From a bacterium (lineage in GTDB: Bacteria; Myxococcota_A; Polyangia; Nannocystales; Nannocystaceae): 64,000 nucleotides of DNA. The stretch is from assembly GCA_024742475.1 (NCBI GenBank), contig JANSYI010000037.1:1-64000 (forward strand), in the 5' to 3' direction. The translations under genes were made by a program, and so were the position numbers. This document shows, one piece after another, positions 28,349 to 36,369 of this stretch (its first letter is position 1; every line of letters starts with the position of its first letter). The notes below the pieces were generated by a model that made no database searches, had not been told where the DNA came from, and saw nothing but the letters and a program-made list of their open reading frames with translations.

Positions 28349-29719
28349 TCACCCGGTGAGGTCGATGCGACGCCACGCGCCCGTGCGGAAGCGCCACCCC
28401 ATGACGACCGAGAGGACGGCCAGGTACGCGACCACGGCGAGGATTGCCGCGTTCGGTCCGCCCCCACCGACGGTGATCGCGAGGACGCTGCCCGGCACGA
28501 ACAGCAGCCAGGCGGCCGCGAGGCGGGCGTAGAGGCTGAAGGCGGTGTCACCCGCGGCCCGCAGAGTCTCCGAGACGCTCATCGTGATCGCATCGAAGAG
28601 CTGCCACGCTGCACTGAGGGCCAGCGCCGTCGCGCCGACGGCCACGATTTCGGCCGAGTCGCCGGCGCCCTCGGGGGCGAACAGGCCCATGATGCTCGCG
28701 GGGAACAGCAGGTACGCGGCGCCGACCGACAGCTGCCACGCGCACGTCGTGCGGAGCGTGCGTCCGAGGATCGCGGAGACCTCGTCGCGACGGTCCGACC
28801 CGATCGCCTTGCCCACCAAGATGGCGCCGGCGGAGCTGAGGCCGAACGCCGGCATGAAGGAGACCGAGTTGACCTGCACGGTGGCCAGCAGGGCGGCCGT
28901 CGCGACGGTGCCGAGGTCGGCGACCACGACGTTGACGAAGAACATGAACGCGGCGAACTCGAGGAACCAGTTCAGACCGTTGGGGATGCCGAACCGCAGC
29001 ATCCGGCCGAACTCCACGAGGACGGGCTTGGGTGGCTCGGTGGCGGCCGCGGGCCCGTCGGCGGGCGGGATGCCTCGCTTGGCGAGGAAGAGGATGAGCA
29101 GCAGCGCGAAACCGACGACGCTCGCCAGGACCGAGGCCCACGCGGCGCCGCGGACCCCCATCGCCTCGAAGCCCGCGTTGCCGCCGATGAGCATCCAGTT
29201 GAGCGCGACGTTGCAGACCATGGTCAGCAGCGCAGCGACCATCGCGAAGCGCGTGTTGCCCAACCCCGCGTACCAGTTTCCGACCACCTCGATGCCTACG
29301 ATGGCGGCCACGGAGATCAATCGGATCGTCAGGTAGTCGCGCATCGCCACCTTGACCGCCGGGTCGTAGTGGAGGTGCTCGAGCACGGGGCCGACCCCCG
29401 GAGCGAGCGCTGCGAAGAGCAGCCCCGCAAGCGCCGCGAGCACCAGGCCGTACCAGCCGTAGCGGCGCGCGCCGACCAGATCTCCTCGCCCCGAGAGCTG
29501 GCTGGCGAAGCTCTGCACGATGTACGCCGTGCCGATGGGGAGGATCGCCAGGCACATGATGTTCATCGAGCCCGCGGTGGTCGCCGCGAGGGCGTCCTCC
29601 CCGAGAGACGCGGTCATCAGAGCATCGCTGAAGCCGACGACCGCTTGCGCGGAGCGGGACAGGACGACGGGCCAAGCCAGCCGCGCCAGCGCGGCATAGC
29701 CGTAGCGCGTTGCAGACAC
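28349..29719 (-). CDS. MATE-family multidrug/toxin efflux protein
   Basis: 456 residues with about twelve hydrophobic helices in two homologous halves. The MATE pattern is visible: LARLAWPVVLSR at the start, GFSDALMTASLG in helix 2, and the second-half counterpart FGIPNGLNWFLEFAAFMF (about 245-262). The protein exports cationic organic compounds in exchange for Na+ or H+ across the inner membrane. The start is a GTG. Its end lies 25 bp from lysR, an exporter-regulator pair. The initiator tRNA lies upstream behind a terminator, so the gene must have its own promoter in 29720-29781, where no clear box is seen. Confidence 0.9.
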   Translation of the reverse strand: MSATRYGYAALARLAWPVVLSRSAQAVVGFSDALMTASLGEDALAATTAGSMNIMCLAILPIGTAYIVQSFASQLSGRGDLVGARRYGWYGLVLAALAGLLFAALAPGVGPVLEHLHYDPAVKVAMRDYLTIRLISVAAIVGIEVVGNWYAGLGNTRFAMVAALLTMVCNVALNWMLIGGNAGFEAMGVRGAAWASVLASVVGFALLLILFLAKRGIPPADGPAAATEPPKPVLVEFGRMLRFGIPNGLNWFLEFAAFMFFVNVVVADLGTVATAALLATVQVNSVSFMPAFGLSSAGAILVGKAIGSDRRDEVSAILGRTLRTTCAWQLSVGAAYLLFPASIMGLFAPEGAGDSAEIVAVGATALALSAAWQLFDAITMSVSETLRAAGDTAFSLYARLAAAWLLFVPGSVLAITVGGGGPNAAILAVVAYLAVLSVVMGWRFRTGAWRRIDLTG

Positions 29720-29781
29720 CGCTGCGGTTTGTCTCGAAACGTCCCTGGGCGCCAGGACTGAATCGCGAGAGCGCGAAAAGA

Positions 29782-29815
29782 GAATGCCCCGGTCGGAGAA
29801 CCGACCGGGGCATTC
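29782..29815 (-). terminator. Intrinsic terminator of the initiator tRNA
   Basis: A perfect 15-bp stem (GAATGCCCCGGTCGG and its complement) with loop AGAA, just 3' of the tRNA on the minus strand and followed there by TTCTCTTTT-like T-rich sequence. The strongest terminator in the window. Confidence 0.85.
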
Positions 29816-29821
29816 AGATTG

Positions 29822-29895
29822 TAGCGGGGACGGGATTTGAACCCATGACCTCCGGGTTATGAGCCCGGCGAGCTACCTGGCTGCTCCACCCCGCA
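29822..29895 (-). tRNA. Initiator tRNA-fMet (anticodon CAT)
   Basis: 74 nt without an encoded CCA end. It folds as a full cloverleaf with anticodon loop CTCATAA, T-loop TTCAAAT and D-stem GAGC/GCTC. Three features mark the initiator rather than the elongator: three consecutive G-C pairs in the anticodon stem (GGG/CCC), an A11-U24 pair, and an unpaired 1-72 position. In E. coli the mismatch is C1-A72; here it is T1-T72. The unpaired end is what formyltransferase requires. The CCA must be added after transcription. It is transcribed alone from its own promoter. Confidence 0.93.
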
Positions 29896-29914
29896 TCAAT
29901 GCGTTGGGAGCGGA

Positions 29915-29943
29915 CTTATAGGCGAGCTCTGACCCCAGGTCAA
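29915..29943 (-). promoter_or_regulatory. Sigma-70 promoter of the initiator tRNA
   Basis: TTGACC (29938-29943), 17 bp, TATAAG (29915-29920) on the minus strand, with the tRNA 5' end 19 nt beyond the -10. Five of six bases match the consensus in each hexamer, the best promoter in the window. Confidence 0.85.
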
Positions 29944-30023
29944 GCGCGAAAGTACACAAAAAATGATGAGGGTCTGGCGAGCCTCCAGGCGGCGCGCCTG
30001 CGAGCAAAAAACGGCGCATCGCC

Positions 30024-30052
30024 TTGACCCTGTCGGCGCCGCTTTCTACGTT
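30024..30052 (+). promoter_or_regulatory. Promoter of tex
   Basis: TTGACC (30024-30029), a 17-bp spacer, TACGTT (30047-30052), then 9 nt to the ATG at 30062. The leader would be about 3 nt, consistent with the missing Shine-Dalgarno. Confidence 0.6.
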
Positions 30053-30061
30053 CCGCGGTCT

Positions 30062-32845
30062 ATGGACGCTCAAGCCGTCTCGGCCGCGCTCACGCCGGCC
30101 GCCCTCGCACCCGCGATCGCCAAGCGACTCGGGCTCCCGCCGGCGGAGGTCGAGACGGCGCTCGGGTTGCTGGCCCAGGGTGCGCAGCCCGCCTTCATCG
30201 CGCGCTACCGCGGCGACCGCGTGAAGGAGCTTCGCATCGAGGACCTCGAGCAGGTCCAGTCGGCCGCAGCTCAAGCCGCGGGCTTCGAGCTTCGACGCCA
30301 GCAGGTCGCCGCCGAGCTCGCCGCGCGCGGCGTCGACGGGTCGTGGATCGAACGAGACCTGGCCGGGGCCACGCACCCGCTCGACCTCGACGACCTCCGC
30401 AACTTCGGCAAGCGGAAGACGCGTCCCGCCGTGGCGCGGGCTCGCATTGGCGGCCTCACCCCGCTTGCGCTCGCCCTGTGGAGCGCAGGCAGTGACGGCC
30501 TGTTTTCGAACCCCGAGGCGATCCCCGCGGACCTCTTGGCGGTCCCCAGCCGCGGCGCGTTGGGCAAGAAGCGCAAGCGTCGACGCAAGAAGAAGGCCGC
30601 GGTCGCAGCCGCGCCGGCACCCGCCCAGACGCCCACCGAGGGCGACGCGCCCACCGAGGGCGAGAGCGCAGCCGAGGCGCCCGCGTCCGAACCCGCTCTC
30701 ACCGAGGCGAGCGTCGACGCATCGGCGGCGCCGGAGCCCGAGAGGGCGCCCGAGCCCGCGGCGGCGCCCGAAGCCGAAGCGGCGCCCGAGCCCGAGGCGG
30801 CGCCCGAAGCCGAAGCGGCACCCGAAGCCGAGGCGGCGCCCGAAGCCGAAGCGGCACCCGAGCCCGCGCTCCCCACGTTCGACGGAGAGGCGCTGGCCGC
30901 CCAGGTCACCGCCGACACGCTGCCGCAGGACGCCGACGCGCTCGCGGGAGCCCGAACGATCTGCGCCGACTTCATCGTCGAGCACCCCGGCGTTCGTCGG
31001 CTGCTGCGTCGGCTGGTGTCGACCCGCGGCAAGCTCCGCACCGCGGTCGTCCCCGAGAAGCAGGCCAAAGCGGGCCGATACACCAAGTTCTTCGATCGGG
31101 CCGAGGTCTGCAGCTCGATGGCGCCGACCAACGTGCTCGCCATCGCGCGTGGGGAACGTGACGGGATGCTCCGCGTGGAGTTCGAGGTCGACGAGGCCAT
31201 GCTCCGCGACGAGGTCGCCAAGTTGCTCGGAATCAAGGACGAGGGCGCGGCCGCCGACGCGCTGCGCGATGCGATCAGCGAGGCGTGGACGCAAGGTGGC
31301 CTGGCCAAGGCGACCTTCGGCGGCGTGCGCCGCCGCATGAAGGAGCGAGCCGACCGCGCCGTGATCCCCAACCTGTGCGAGGCGTTGCGTCCCCAGCTGC
31401 TCGCACCCGCGTTCGGGCACCGGCCGGTGCTGGTGATCGACCCCGGAACGCAGCACGGCTGCCGCGTCGTCGCCTTGTCGGCCGAGGGCAGGGTGCTCGC
31501 CGAGGACACCGTCTTCCCGCTGCAACCCAAGCTCCAAGAGCCGCAGGCCAAGGCGCGGATCGGTGAACTCGCGACCGAGCACCGCGCGGCGCTGGTCGTC
31601 GTCGTCGGCACCAACGGCGCGCGCGAGGTCGAGAAACTCGCCCGCGCCGCGATCTCGGAGGCCGAGGGCCTGGGCGAGGTCCCGGTGCACACCGTCGATG
31701 GTGACGGCGTCGGCAACCTGGCGGGCAGCAAGGCGTTGCGGGCCGAGCTCCCCAAGGCCGACGCGGCGACGCGGCGGTGCGTGTCGGCGGGGCGCCGCGT
31801 GCAGGACCCGCTGCTGGCGCTGGCCAGGGCCGACCTTCGCAAGCTCTCGCTGGGCCAGCACCAGTTCGACGTCGATCCCGAGGCGCTCCGCCAGGCGCTC
31901 GAACAGGTCGTCAGCACGAGCGTCGCCAAGGTGTCCGTCGACCTCAACGCCGTCGACGCCGACACCCTCGCGCGCGTTCCAGGCATGTCGCAGGCGCTGT
32001 GCAAGGCGATCCTCTCGCATCGCGAGGGCAAGGACGGCGGGTTCCGCAGCCGCAACGAGCTGCTCGAGGTCCCCGGCCTCGCCGGCAAGGCGTTCGAGCA
32101 AGCCTCGGGGTTCCTGCGGGTCGTCGGCGGAGAACAGCCGCTCGACGCCACCGGCGTGCACCCCGAGCGCTACGGCCAGGTCGCACAGATGGCTCGGTCG
32201 CTCGACACGACCGTGCCCGACCTGCTCGGCGACGCCGCCAAGGTGGACAGCCTCGATCCCGAGCCGTTCCTCGGGCAGCCCGGCATCTCGGGCGAGCCGC
32301 TGGGGCCGCGTGGGTTCAGCCAGGTCCAAGCGGCCCTGCGTCACCCCGGCCGTGACCCGCGGCCTCCCTTCGAGGTCGCCGCCTTCCACCCCGATCTGGG
32401 CAGCTTCGACGACCTCACCGTGGGGATGGAGCTCGAGGGGGTCATCACCCACCTCGCGGGGTTCGGCGCGTTCGTCGACGTCGGCATCGCCCAAGAGGGC
32501 CTCGTGCACCTGAGCGAGATGAGCCACGAGTACGTCGCTTCCGCGGCGGACGAGGTGCACATCGGTCAGCGGATCAAGGGCAAGGTCATCGAGATCACGC
32601 CTGAGAAGAAGCGCTTCGCCCTGTCGATGAAGGCGATGACGCCGGCGCCCGAGCGACCCGCGCGGAACCGTGGCGATGGGCCTCGCAACCGCGGTGACGG
32701 GCCTCGTGACGCTCGCCGCGGCAAGGGCAAGGGCAAAGGCAAGGGGCGTCCCGGCAAAGGGGGAGGCCGCAAGGAGAAGCGCGAGGAGAAGGTCCTGGGC
32801 TTCCGCCTGGACCTGTCCGACCTCGCCTCGCGCCTCAAGGGGTAG
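30062..32845 (+). CDS. tex: Tex-family RNA-binding protein with a long low-complexity insert
   Basis: 927 residues against about 770 for ordinary Tex. The N-terminal Tex domain (FIARYRGDR near 46), a YqgF/RNase-H-like domain (VLVIDPGTQHGC near 457), helix-hairpin-helix motifs (about 620-700: ARVPGMSQALCKAIL and NELLEVPGLAGKAFEQ) and an S1 domain (about 785-860: GMELEGVITHLAGFGAFVD) are in the usual order. Between ~165 and ~275 a Lys/Arg block and then Ala-Glu-Pro repeats are inserted, splitting the Tex core; the 3' end adds an Arg/Gly/Lys-rich tail. Tex binds nucleic acid and is linked to transcription and ribosome function. Its end overlaps the convergent CxxxCxxCC gene by 11 bp. Confidence 0.9.
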   Translation: MDAQAVSAALTPAALAPAIAKRLGLPPAEVETALGLLAQGAQPAFIARYRGDRVKELRIEDLEQVQSAAAQAAGFELRRQQVAAELAARGVDGSWIERDLAGATHPLDLDDLRNFGKRKTRPAVARARIGGLTPLALALWSAGSDGLFSNPEAIPADLLAVPSRGALGKKRKRRRKKKAAVAAAPAPAQTPTEGDAPTEGESAAEAPASEPALTEASVDASAAPEPERAPEPAAAPEAEAAPEPEAAPEAEAAPEAEAAPEAEAAPEPALPTFDGEALAAQVTADTLPQDADALAGARTICADFIVEHPGVRRLLRRLVSTRGKLRTAVVPEKQAKAGRYTKFFDRAEVCSSMAPTNVLAIARGERDGMLRVEFEVDEAMLRDEVAKLLGIKDEGAAADALRDAISEAWTQGGLAKATFGGVRRRMKERADRAVIPNLCEALRPQLLAPAFGHRPVLVIDPGTQHGCRVVALSAEGRVLAEDTVFPLQPKLQEPQAKARIGELATEHRAALVVVVGTNGAREVEKLARAAISEAEGLGEVPVHTVDGDGVGNLAGSKALRAELPKADAATRRCVSAGRRVQDPLLALARADLRKLSLGQHQFDVDPEALRQALEQVVSTSVAKVSVDLNAVDADTLARVPGMSQALCKAILSHREGKDGGFRSRNELLEVPGLAGKAFEQASGFLRVVGGEQPLDATGVHPERYGQVAQMARSLDTTVPDLLGDAAKVDSLDPEPFLGQPGISGEPLGPRGFSQVQAALRHPGRDPRPPFEVAAFHPDLGSFDDLTVGMELEGVITHLAGFGAFVDVGIAQEGLVHLSEMSHEYVASAADEVHIGQRIKGKVIEITPEKKRFALSMKAMTPAPERPARNRGDGPRNRGDGPRDARRGKGKGKGKGRPGKGGGRKEKREEKVLGFRLDLSDLASRLKG

Positions 32846-33350
32846 CGTCGGTCGACGCCGCGAGCGTCGCCAGACGCACTCTCGCGCCCCGCCCGTCCCA
32901 CAACGTGGCCATGACGCACAGCGGCTCGTTGATCGCGGCGAGGTCGAGGACGGTGCCCGGCGGCGGCGGGGTGTGCTCGAAGTTCAGCGGGCAGTGGTCG
33001 ACCGACCCGTCCTCGAGCAGCACCGCGACGCCGTGCGAGCGGCAGATGAGGGGTCGCTGGTCGTAGACGGCGCACGAGCCCTCGACCAGCATCGCGCAGT
33101 GCTCGGTCTGCTCCGCTTGCGCACGCACGGCCTCGCGCAGCGACGAGGGCAGGGCGGACAGGGCCTCGCGGACGCGCGCGGCCTCGACCTCGAAGACGCT
33201 CAGATCGACGTGACAGCAGGCATCGCACCCCCGGGCGCACCGCATCGCCTCGCCCGCCTTCGAGGCCGCGGCGTCGAAGTGGGCGTCGACCCGGGTGCGC
33301 AGCGTGACGAGGGCCTCGCCGGCGGCCTGACGTGCCGTCTCCTCGCCCAT
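32835..33350 (-). CDS. YkgJ-type Cys-cluster protein
   Basis: 171 residues from ATG 33350, cytoplasmic. The signature is a CxxxCxxCC cluster (RCARGCDACC near 37-46), further Cys in SCAVYDQRPLICRSHG (about 96-112) and HCPLNF (about 122). This is the zinc- or iron-binding YkgJ/UPF0153 family, biochemically uncharacterised. An in-frame start 99 bp upstream would overlap the next gene and add a Pro/Arg leader, so it was not used. It lies 13 bp after the DHH gene and is probably co-transcribed. Its last 11 bp overlap the end of tex. Confidence 0.82.
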   Translation of the reverse strand: MGEETARQAAGEALVTLRTRVDAHFDAAASKAGEAMRCARGCDACCHVDLSVFEVEAARVREALSALPSSLREAVRAQAEQTEHCAMLVEGSCAVYDQRPLICRSHGVAVLLEDGSVDHCPLNFEHTPPPPGTVLDLAAINEPLCVMATLWDGRGARVRLATLAASTDATP

Positions 33351-33363
33351 CAGCCTCCGCCCA

Positions 33364-34326
33364 TCAGCCTCGTCGAAGGGCCGCCGCGGTGTCGGCGAGC
33401 GCGGCGAGGGCGAGCGCGGCGGCATCGGCCGGAAAGCTCGCGCCTCCAACGTAGGGGTGCCCCCCGCCGCCGAGTCGCTCGCACAGCGCCGCGATGTCGT
33501 GATCTCGCTCGTCGGCCGGCAGCCACGGGTTGTAGCCGACCGAGAGCTTGTGGCAGCCGTCGGGGCCTCGGCTCACGCCCACGAGGTAGCGGATCTGCGG
33601 CTGCAGGGCGTAGGCGATGAACTTGTTGTAGGAGCGCGGCGGCTGGTCGCTGAGGTCGTAGGTCGCGACGCCGTCCTCGACCCGGAGTCGCCCCCGCATC
33701 AGCTCGATGTCCTGGCGGTGCGTCTGCAGGGCTGGCTCGACGACGTCGCGGACGTAGGGGGCGCGAGCCAGCTGGGCCAAGGGCGTCTCGAGCAGGTCGG
33801 TGATGAACCGTCCGACGCGCGAGACATCGCGGTTTTGCTCCACGAAGGTCATGAGCTGCAGCGCAGGCTCGTCGAGCTCGACCGGCATCGCCGGGGTGGG
33901 GAAGGACGCGGTGTCGATGAGCTCGGCCCAGTGGAGCAGCTCGGTGAGCGCCGTGGGCTGCCAGCCGAAGCGCTCGCGCCCGATCGTCGCGATGTATCCA
34001 GTGCAGCTGGGCGCGTTCGGATCGTGGAAACGTCGGCCCGAGTCGTCGGCGTCGAAGTGTTCGCGCTGTCCGTCGAGCTGAAACGCCGAGACGTGATGGT
34101 CGAAGTACCACCCCAACCGCGGGTGTGTGCTGTAGCGGAAGTCGACGATTGCCGAGTCGTCGGCGTCGAAGTCGGCGTCGGTGAAGGGGTCGCCGGGCTG
34201 GTGCGCCTTGGGGATGTATACGAACTCCGCGTCTTCGCGGACGCATGCGCGGTAGAACGCGGTGAAGACCGCGGCGCTGGCCGCCCCGTCGAAACAGGCG
34301 GCGTGATGGAGCACGTGGACCCGCAT
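33364..34326 (-). CDS. DHH-family phosphoesterase
   Basis: 320 residues from ATG 34326. The N-terminal DHH part shows HHAACFDGAASAAVF (the DxDGxxS motif with CFDG), IVDFRYS and FDHH near 75. The C-terminal DHHA1 glycine motif is GGGGHPYVGGAS (about 290-301). Together these mark the family of phosphodiesterases and nano-RNA or cyclic-dinucleotide hydrolases. The absence of membrane helices argues against the GdpP type; the particular substrate cannot be read from sequence. A TACGGT box lies 13 nt before the ATG with no Shine-Dalgarno. Confidence 0.85.
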   Translation of the reverse strand: MRVHVLHHAACFDGAASAAVFTAFYRACVREDAEFVYIPKAHQPGDPFTDADFDADDSAIVDFRYSTHPRLGWYFDHHVSAFQLDGQREHFDADDSGRRFHDPNAPSCTGYIATIGRERFGWQPTALTELLHWAELIDTASFPTPAMPVELDEPALQLMTFVEQNRDVSRVGRFITDLLETPLAQLARAPYVRDVVEPALQTHRQDIELMRGRLRVEDGVATYDLSDQPPRSYNKFIAYALQPQIRYLVGVSRGPDGCHKLSVGYNPWLPADERDHDIAALCERLGGGGHPYVGGASFPADAAALALAALADTAAALRRG

Positions 34327-34381
34327 CGGTGAGCGCTGGACCGTACCAGAAGGTCTCAGGGCGGGCACCTGCGCTCACGCG

Positions 34382-35188
34382 TCACAGGCGGGTCACGGCT
34401 CCGGGTTCGGCGGCGGTGACCGTGAACACGCCGGGGCGCAGCCGCTCGGCGTCGCGGCAGGGTGCGCTCGGGGCGTCCGGCGTCCACAACCATAGGGACG
34501 CGGGCAGGTGCTCGGGCGCTGCGACCAGGCCGCGAGCGGGGCGCAGATCGGCGGGTGGATACGACGACAGTAGGCAGCCGTTGCGCACGAGCATCCCCAG
34601 CGTGCTCCCATCGCTGAGCATGATCGCATCGGGGGCCTCATCGCCGCGCGTCTCGGCGAAGCGGGCGATCGCCGTGGCGAGCGCGGCTGGCTCGGCGTAG
34701 GCGTTGTGAAATCCGGTGGCGGTGTAGAGTTCGTCGAGCAGCGCGAGCAGCTGAAGCTGGCAGTCGGGTGCTCGCGCAGCGTCGCGGGCGAGGAAGGCCG
34801 GCAGCCGCCCGAGGAGCTCCGCGCGGGACGACTCGCGCAGCGGTGGGCCGGCCACGACCGCCATCCAGCGCCGAAAGCGACCGGCGCGGGGCGTCTGGGT
34901 GGAGGGGGGCCCGCCGCGGGGCGTGGAGTGGAACAAGCCCAGCGAGCACCGCGCTCCACTGCGCAGCAGGTCGCTGACGGGGTCGTCGGTCGGGCGCGCC
35001 ACGGGGCGGGATTGCACGAGCGTTTCAGCGCCCATGCACCCCCCGACGCTCCACCCGTCGAGGGTGTGTGTCTCGGACGCACCGAACCCCTGCAGATGGG
35101 ATGCGAACGCCGATTCGACCCAGGGACGGCCCCAGAACGGACGATCGGGGCGGGCTTCGAGCATCGCCACGAGAGTCGGGGAGGGCAC
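34382..35188 (-). CDS. Uncharacterised protein (possible inactive amidotransferase-like fold)
   Basis: 268 residues from GTG 35188, with no signal peptide or membrane helix. The central part alternates strands and helices. A late segment, APDAIMLSDGSTLGMLVRNG (about 192-211), recalls the second half of class II glutamine amidotransferases, and SLGLFHSTPRG (about 83-93) recalls their LAHTR-like loop. The N-terminal Cys nucleophile those enzymes need is absent, since the protein begins MPSPTL. I would not assign a function. An extended -10 box 6 nt upstream places +1 on the GTG. A competing start at 35190 in another frame has poorer composition. Confidence 0.65.
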   Translation of the reverse strand: MPSPTLVAMLEARPDRPFWGRPWVESAFASHLQGFGASETHTLDGWSVGGCMGAETLVQSRPVARPTDDPVSDLLRSGARCSLGLFHSTPRGGPPSTQTPRAGRFRRWMAVVAGPPLRESSRAELLGRLPAFLARDAARAPDCQLQLLALLDELYTATGFHNAYAEPAALATAIARFAETRGDEAPDAIMLSDGSTLGMLVRNGCLLSSYPPADLRPARGLVAAPEHLPASLWLWTPDAPSAPCRDAERLRPGVFTVTAAEPGAVTRL

Positions 35189-35194
35189 ATCTAG

Positions 35195-35203
35195 ATCATA
35201 CCA
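35195..35203 (-). promoter_or_regulatory. Extended -10 promoter (TGG-TATGAT) of a leaderless gene
   Basis: TGG followed by TATGAT (35195-35200 on the minus strand), 6 nt before the GTG at 35188. The usual initiation point would fall on that G. No -35 hexamer is obvious, as expected for an extended -10 promoter. Confidence 0.5.
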
Positions 35204-35342
35204 GCGGCCGTTCGTCGGGCCAGCGCCGACCCGGGACGGTGGCTTCTCCGGCTCCTGAGCGGTTGCGCGGGCGGCAGCCTCGGTCCCGCGGGTCTCGCGG
35301 CCGCTTTTTCGTCAGTTTTTCGCGGCGCCGATCCGGGATCGC

Positions 35343-35348
35343 TAGGGT
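35343..35348 (+). promoter_or_regulatory. -10-like TAGGGT box of the TPR lipoprotein gene
   Basis: TAGGGT lies 6 nt before the ATG at 35355 with no Shine-Dalgarno; a weak TTCGCG is found 18 bp further up. It fits the recurrent short-leader arrangement of this window. Confidence 0.4.
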
Positions 35349-35354
35349 CGCGTC

Positions 35355-36293
35355 ATGGTGTTTTCGCGTGGAGTGTCCTTGGTACGGGCCGTCGCCCACG
35401 TCGCGGTCGCGGCGGCGGTGGCGGTCGTCTCGGCGTGCGCCTCGGGGCCCGAGACGAAGAAGCCGCGGGTCAAGACCGACGCCGAGACCCACAAGCGCGC
35501 CGACAAACACTACGACGTCGCGGTGGGGTCGTTTCACAACGGGATGTTCGCGGACGCCAAGATCCAAGTGGACAAGGCGTTGCGCGTCGACCCCGAGCAT
35601 GCCGATTCGCACTACCTGCAAGGGGTCCTTCTGCTCAACGAAGGCAAGTCGATCGTCGACGCGATCGAGATCCAGCAGTGCCTGCAAGACGACGCGGCCG
35701 ACCAGCAGCGCGAGAAGGCCATGGCGCTACACCGCGACGCCGCAGACGCGTTCGAGCGGGCTGCGCAGTCGTACCCCGACGGCGCCTCGGGCCGCGGACG
35801 GGCGTACAACTCGATGTCGGTCGTCTCGTTGTTCTTTCACGAGACCGACCGCGCGGCGACCTCGGCCGAGCGAGCGCTCGCGGAGCAGTTCTACACGGAC
35901 CGCTACTCCGCGCTCTCGAACCTCGGATGGGCGCAGTACCTCGCCGGCGACACCGTCAGCGCCACCGCGTCGTTGCGCCAGGCGGTGCTGATCAACCCCG
36001 ACTACTGCGTCGGGCACTACCGACTGGCCCAGGTCTACCTCGACGCGGGCCTCGATGAGCAGGCGGCCGAGCACGCCTCGGTCGTGATCGAGAACGAGAG
36101 CTGCCCGATTCAAGACGCGTGGCGGATCGCCGGGGTCGCCCGGATGCGGCTCGGAGACGAGCATGGTGGGATCTCCAGCCTGCAAAACTGCGTGGAGCTC
36201 GCACCTCGGAGCTGCCAAGCCGAGGACTGCCGCCAGCTGCTGGGTCCCGCGAATAAAGGGAAATCGCAGATGGCATTGCAGACCGCGCAGTAG
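35355..36293 (+). CDS. TPR lipoprotein, Tgl/PilF-like
   Basis: 312 residues. The signal peptide ends VVSAC (lipidated Cys about 29), then at least four TPR repeats follow (YDVAVGSFHNGMFADAKIQV near 54, ALSNLGWAQYLAGDTVSATA near 187, CVGHYRLAQVYLDAG near 217). PilF in Pseudomonas and Tgl in Myxococcus are lipoproteins of this size that carry the type IV pilus secretin to the outer membrane. The next gene is a RodZ-like HTH protein, the same neighbour order as pilF-rodZ in gammaproteobacteria, which supports the call. No pilus genes lie in the window, so a general TPR lipoprotein remains possible. Confidence 0.72.
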   Translation: MVFSRGVSLVRAVAHVAVAAAVAVVSACASGPETKKPRVKTDAETHKRADKHYDVAVGSFHNGMFADAKIQVDKALRVDPEHADSHYLQGVLLLNEGKSIVDAIEIQQCLQDDAADQQREKAMALHRDAADAFERAAQSYPDGASGRGRAYNSMSVVSLFFHETDRAATSAERALAEQFYTDRYSALSNLGWAQYLAGDTVSATASLRQAVLINPDYCVGHYRLAQVYLDAGLDEQAAEHASVVIENESCPIQDAWRIAGVARMRLGDEHGGISSLQNCVELAPRSCQAEDCRQLLGPANKGKSQMALQTAQ

Positions 36294-36369
36294 GCTCGCG
36301 TCGGCGCAGTCGTCTTTTGCATGCGTGCCGCTTGCGGGCCGGGCGTTCAGCGGGCAACACTTCGCCGCG

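Noticed and set aside
32835..32845. Overlap of convergent tex and Cys-cluster gene ends as a regulatory device
   Set aside because: An 11-bp overlap of 3' ends is common in dense genomes; the same size overlap at 51722-51732 looks coincidental.
34382..35188. Active class II glutamine amidotransferase
   Set aside because: The N-terminal Cys nucleophile is missing and the similarity is limited to a few motifs.
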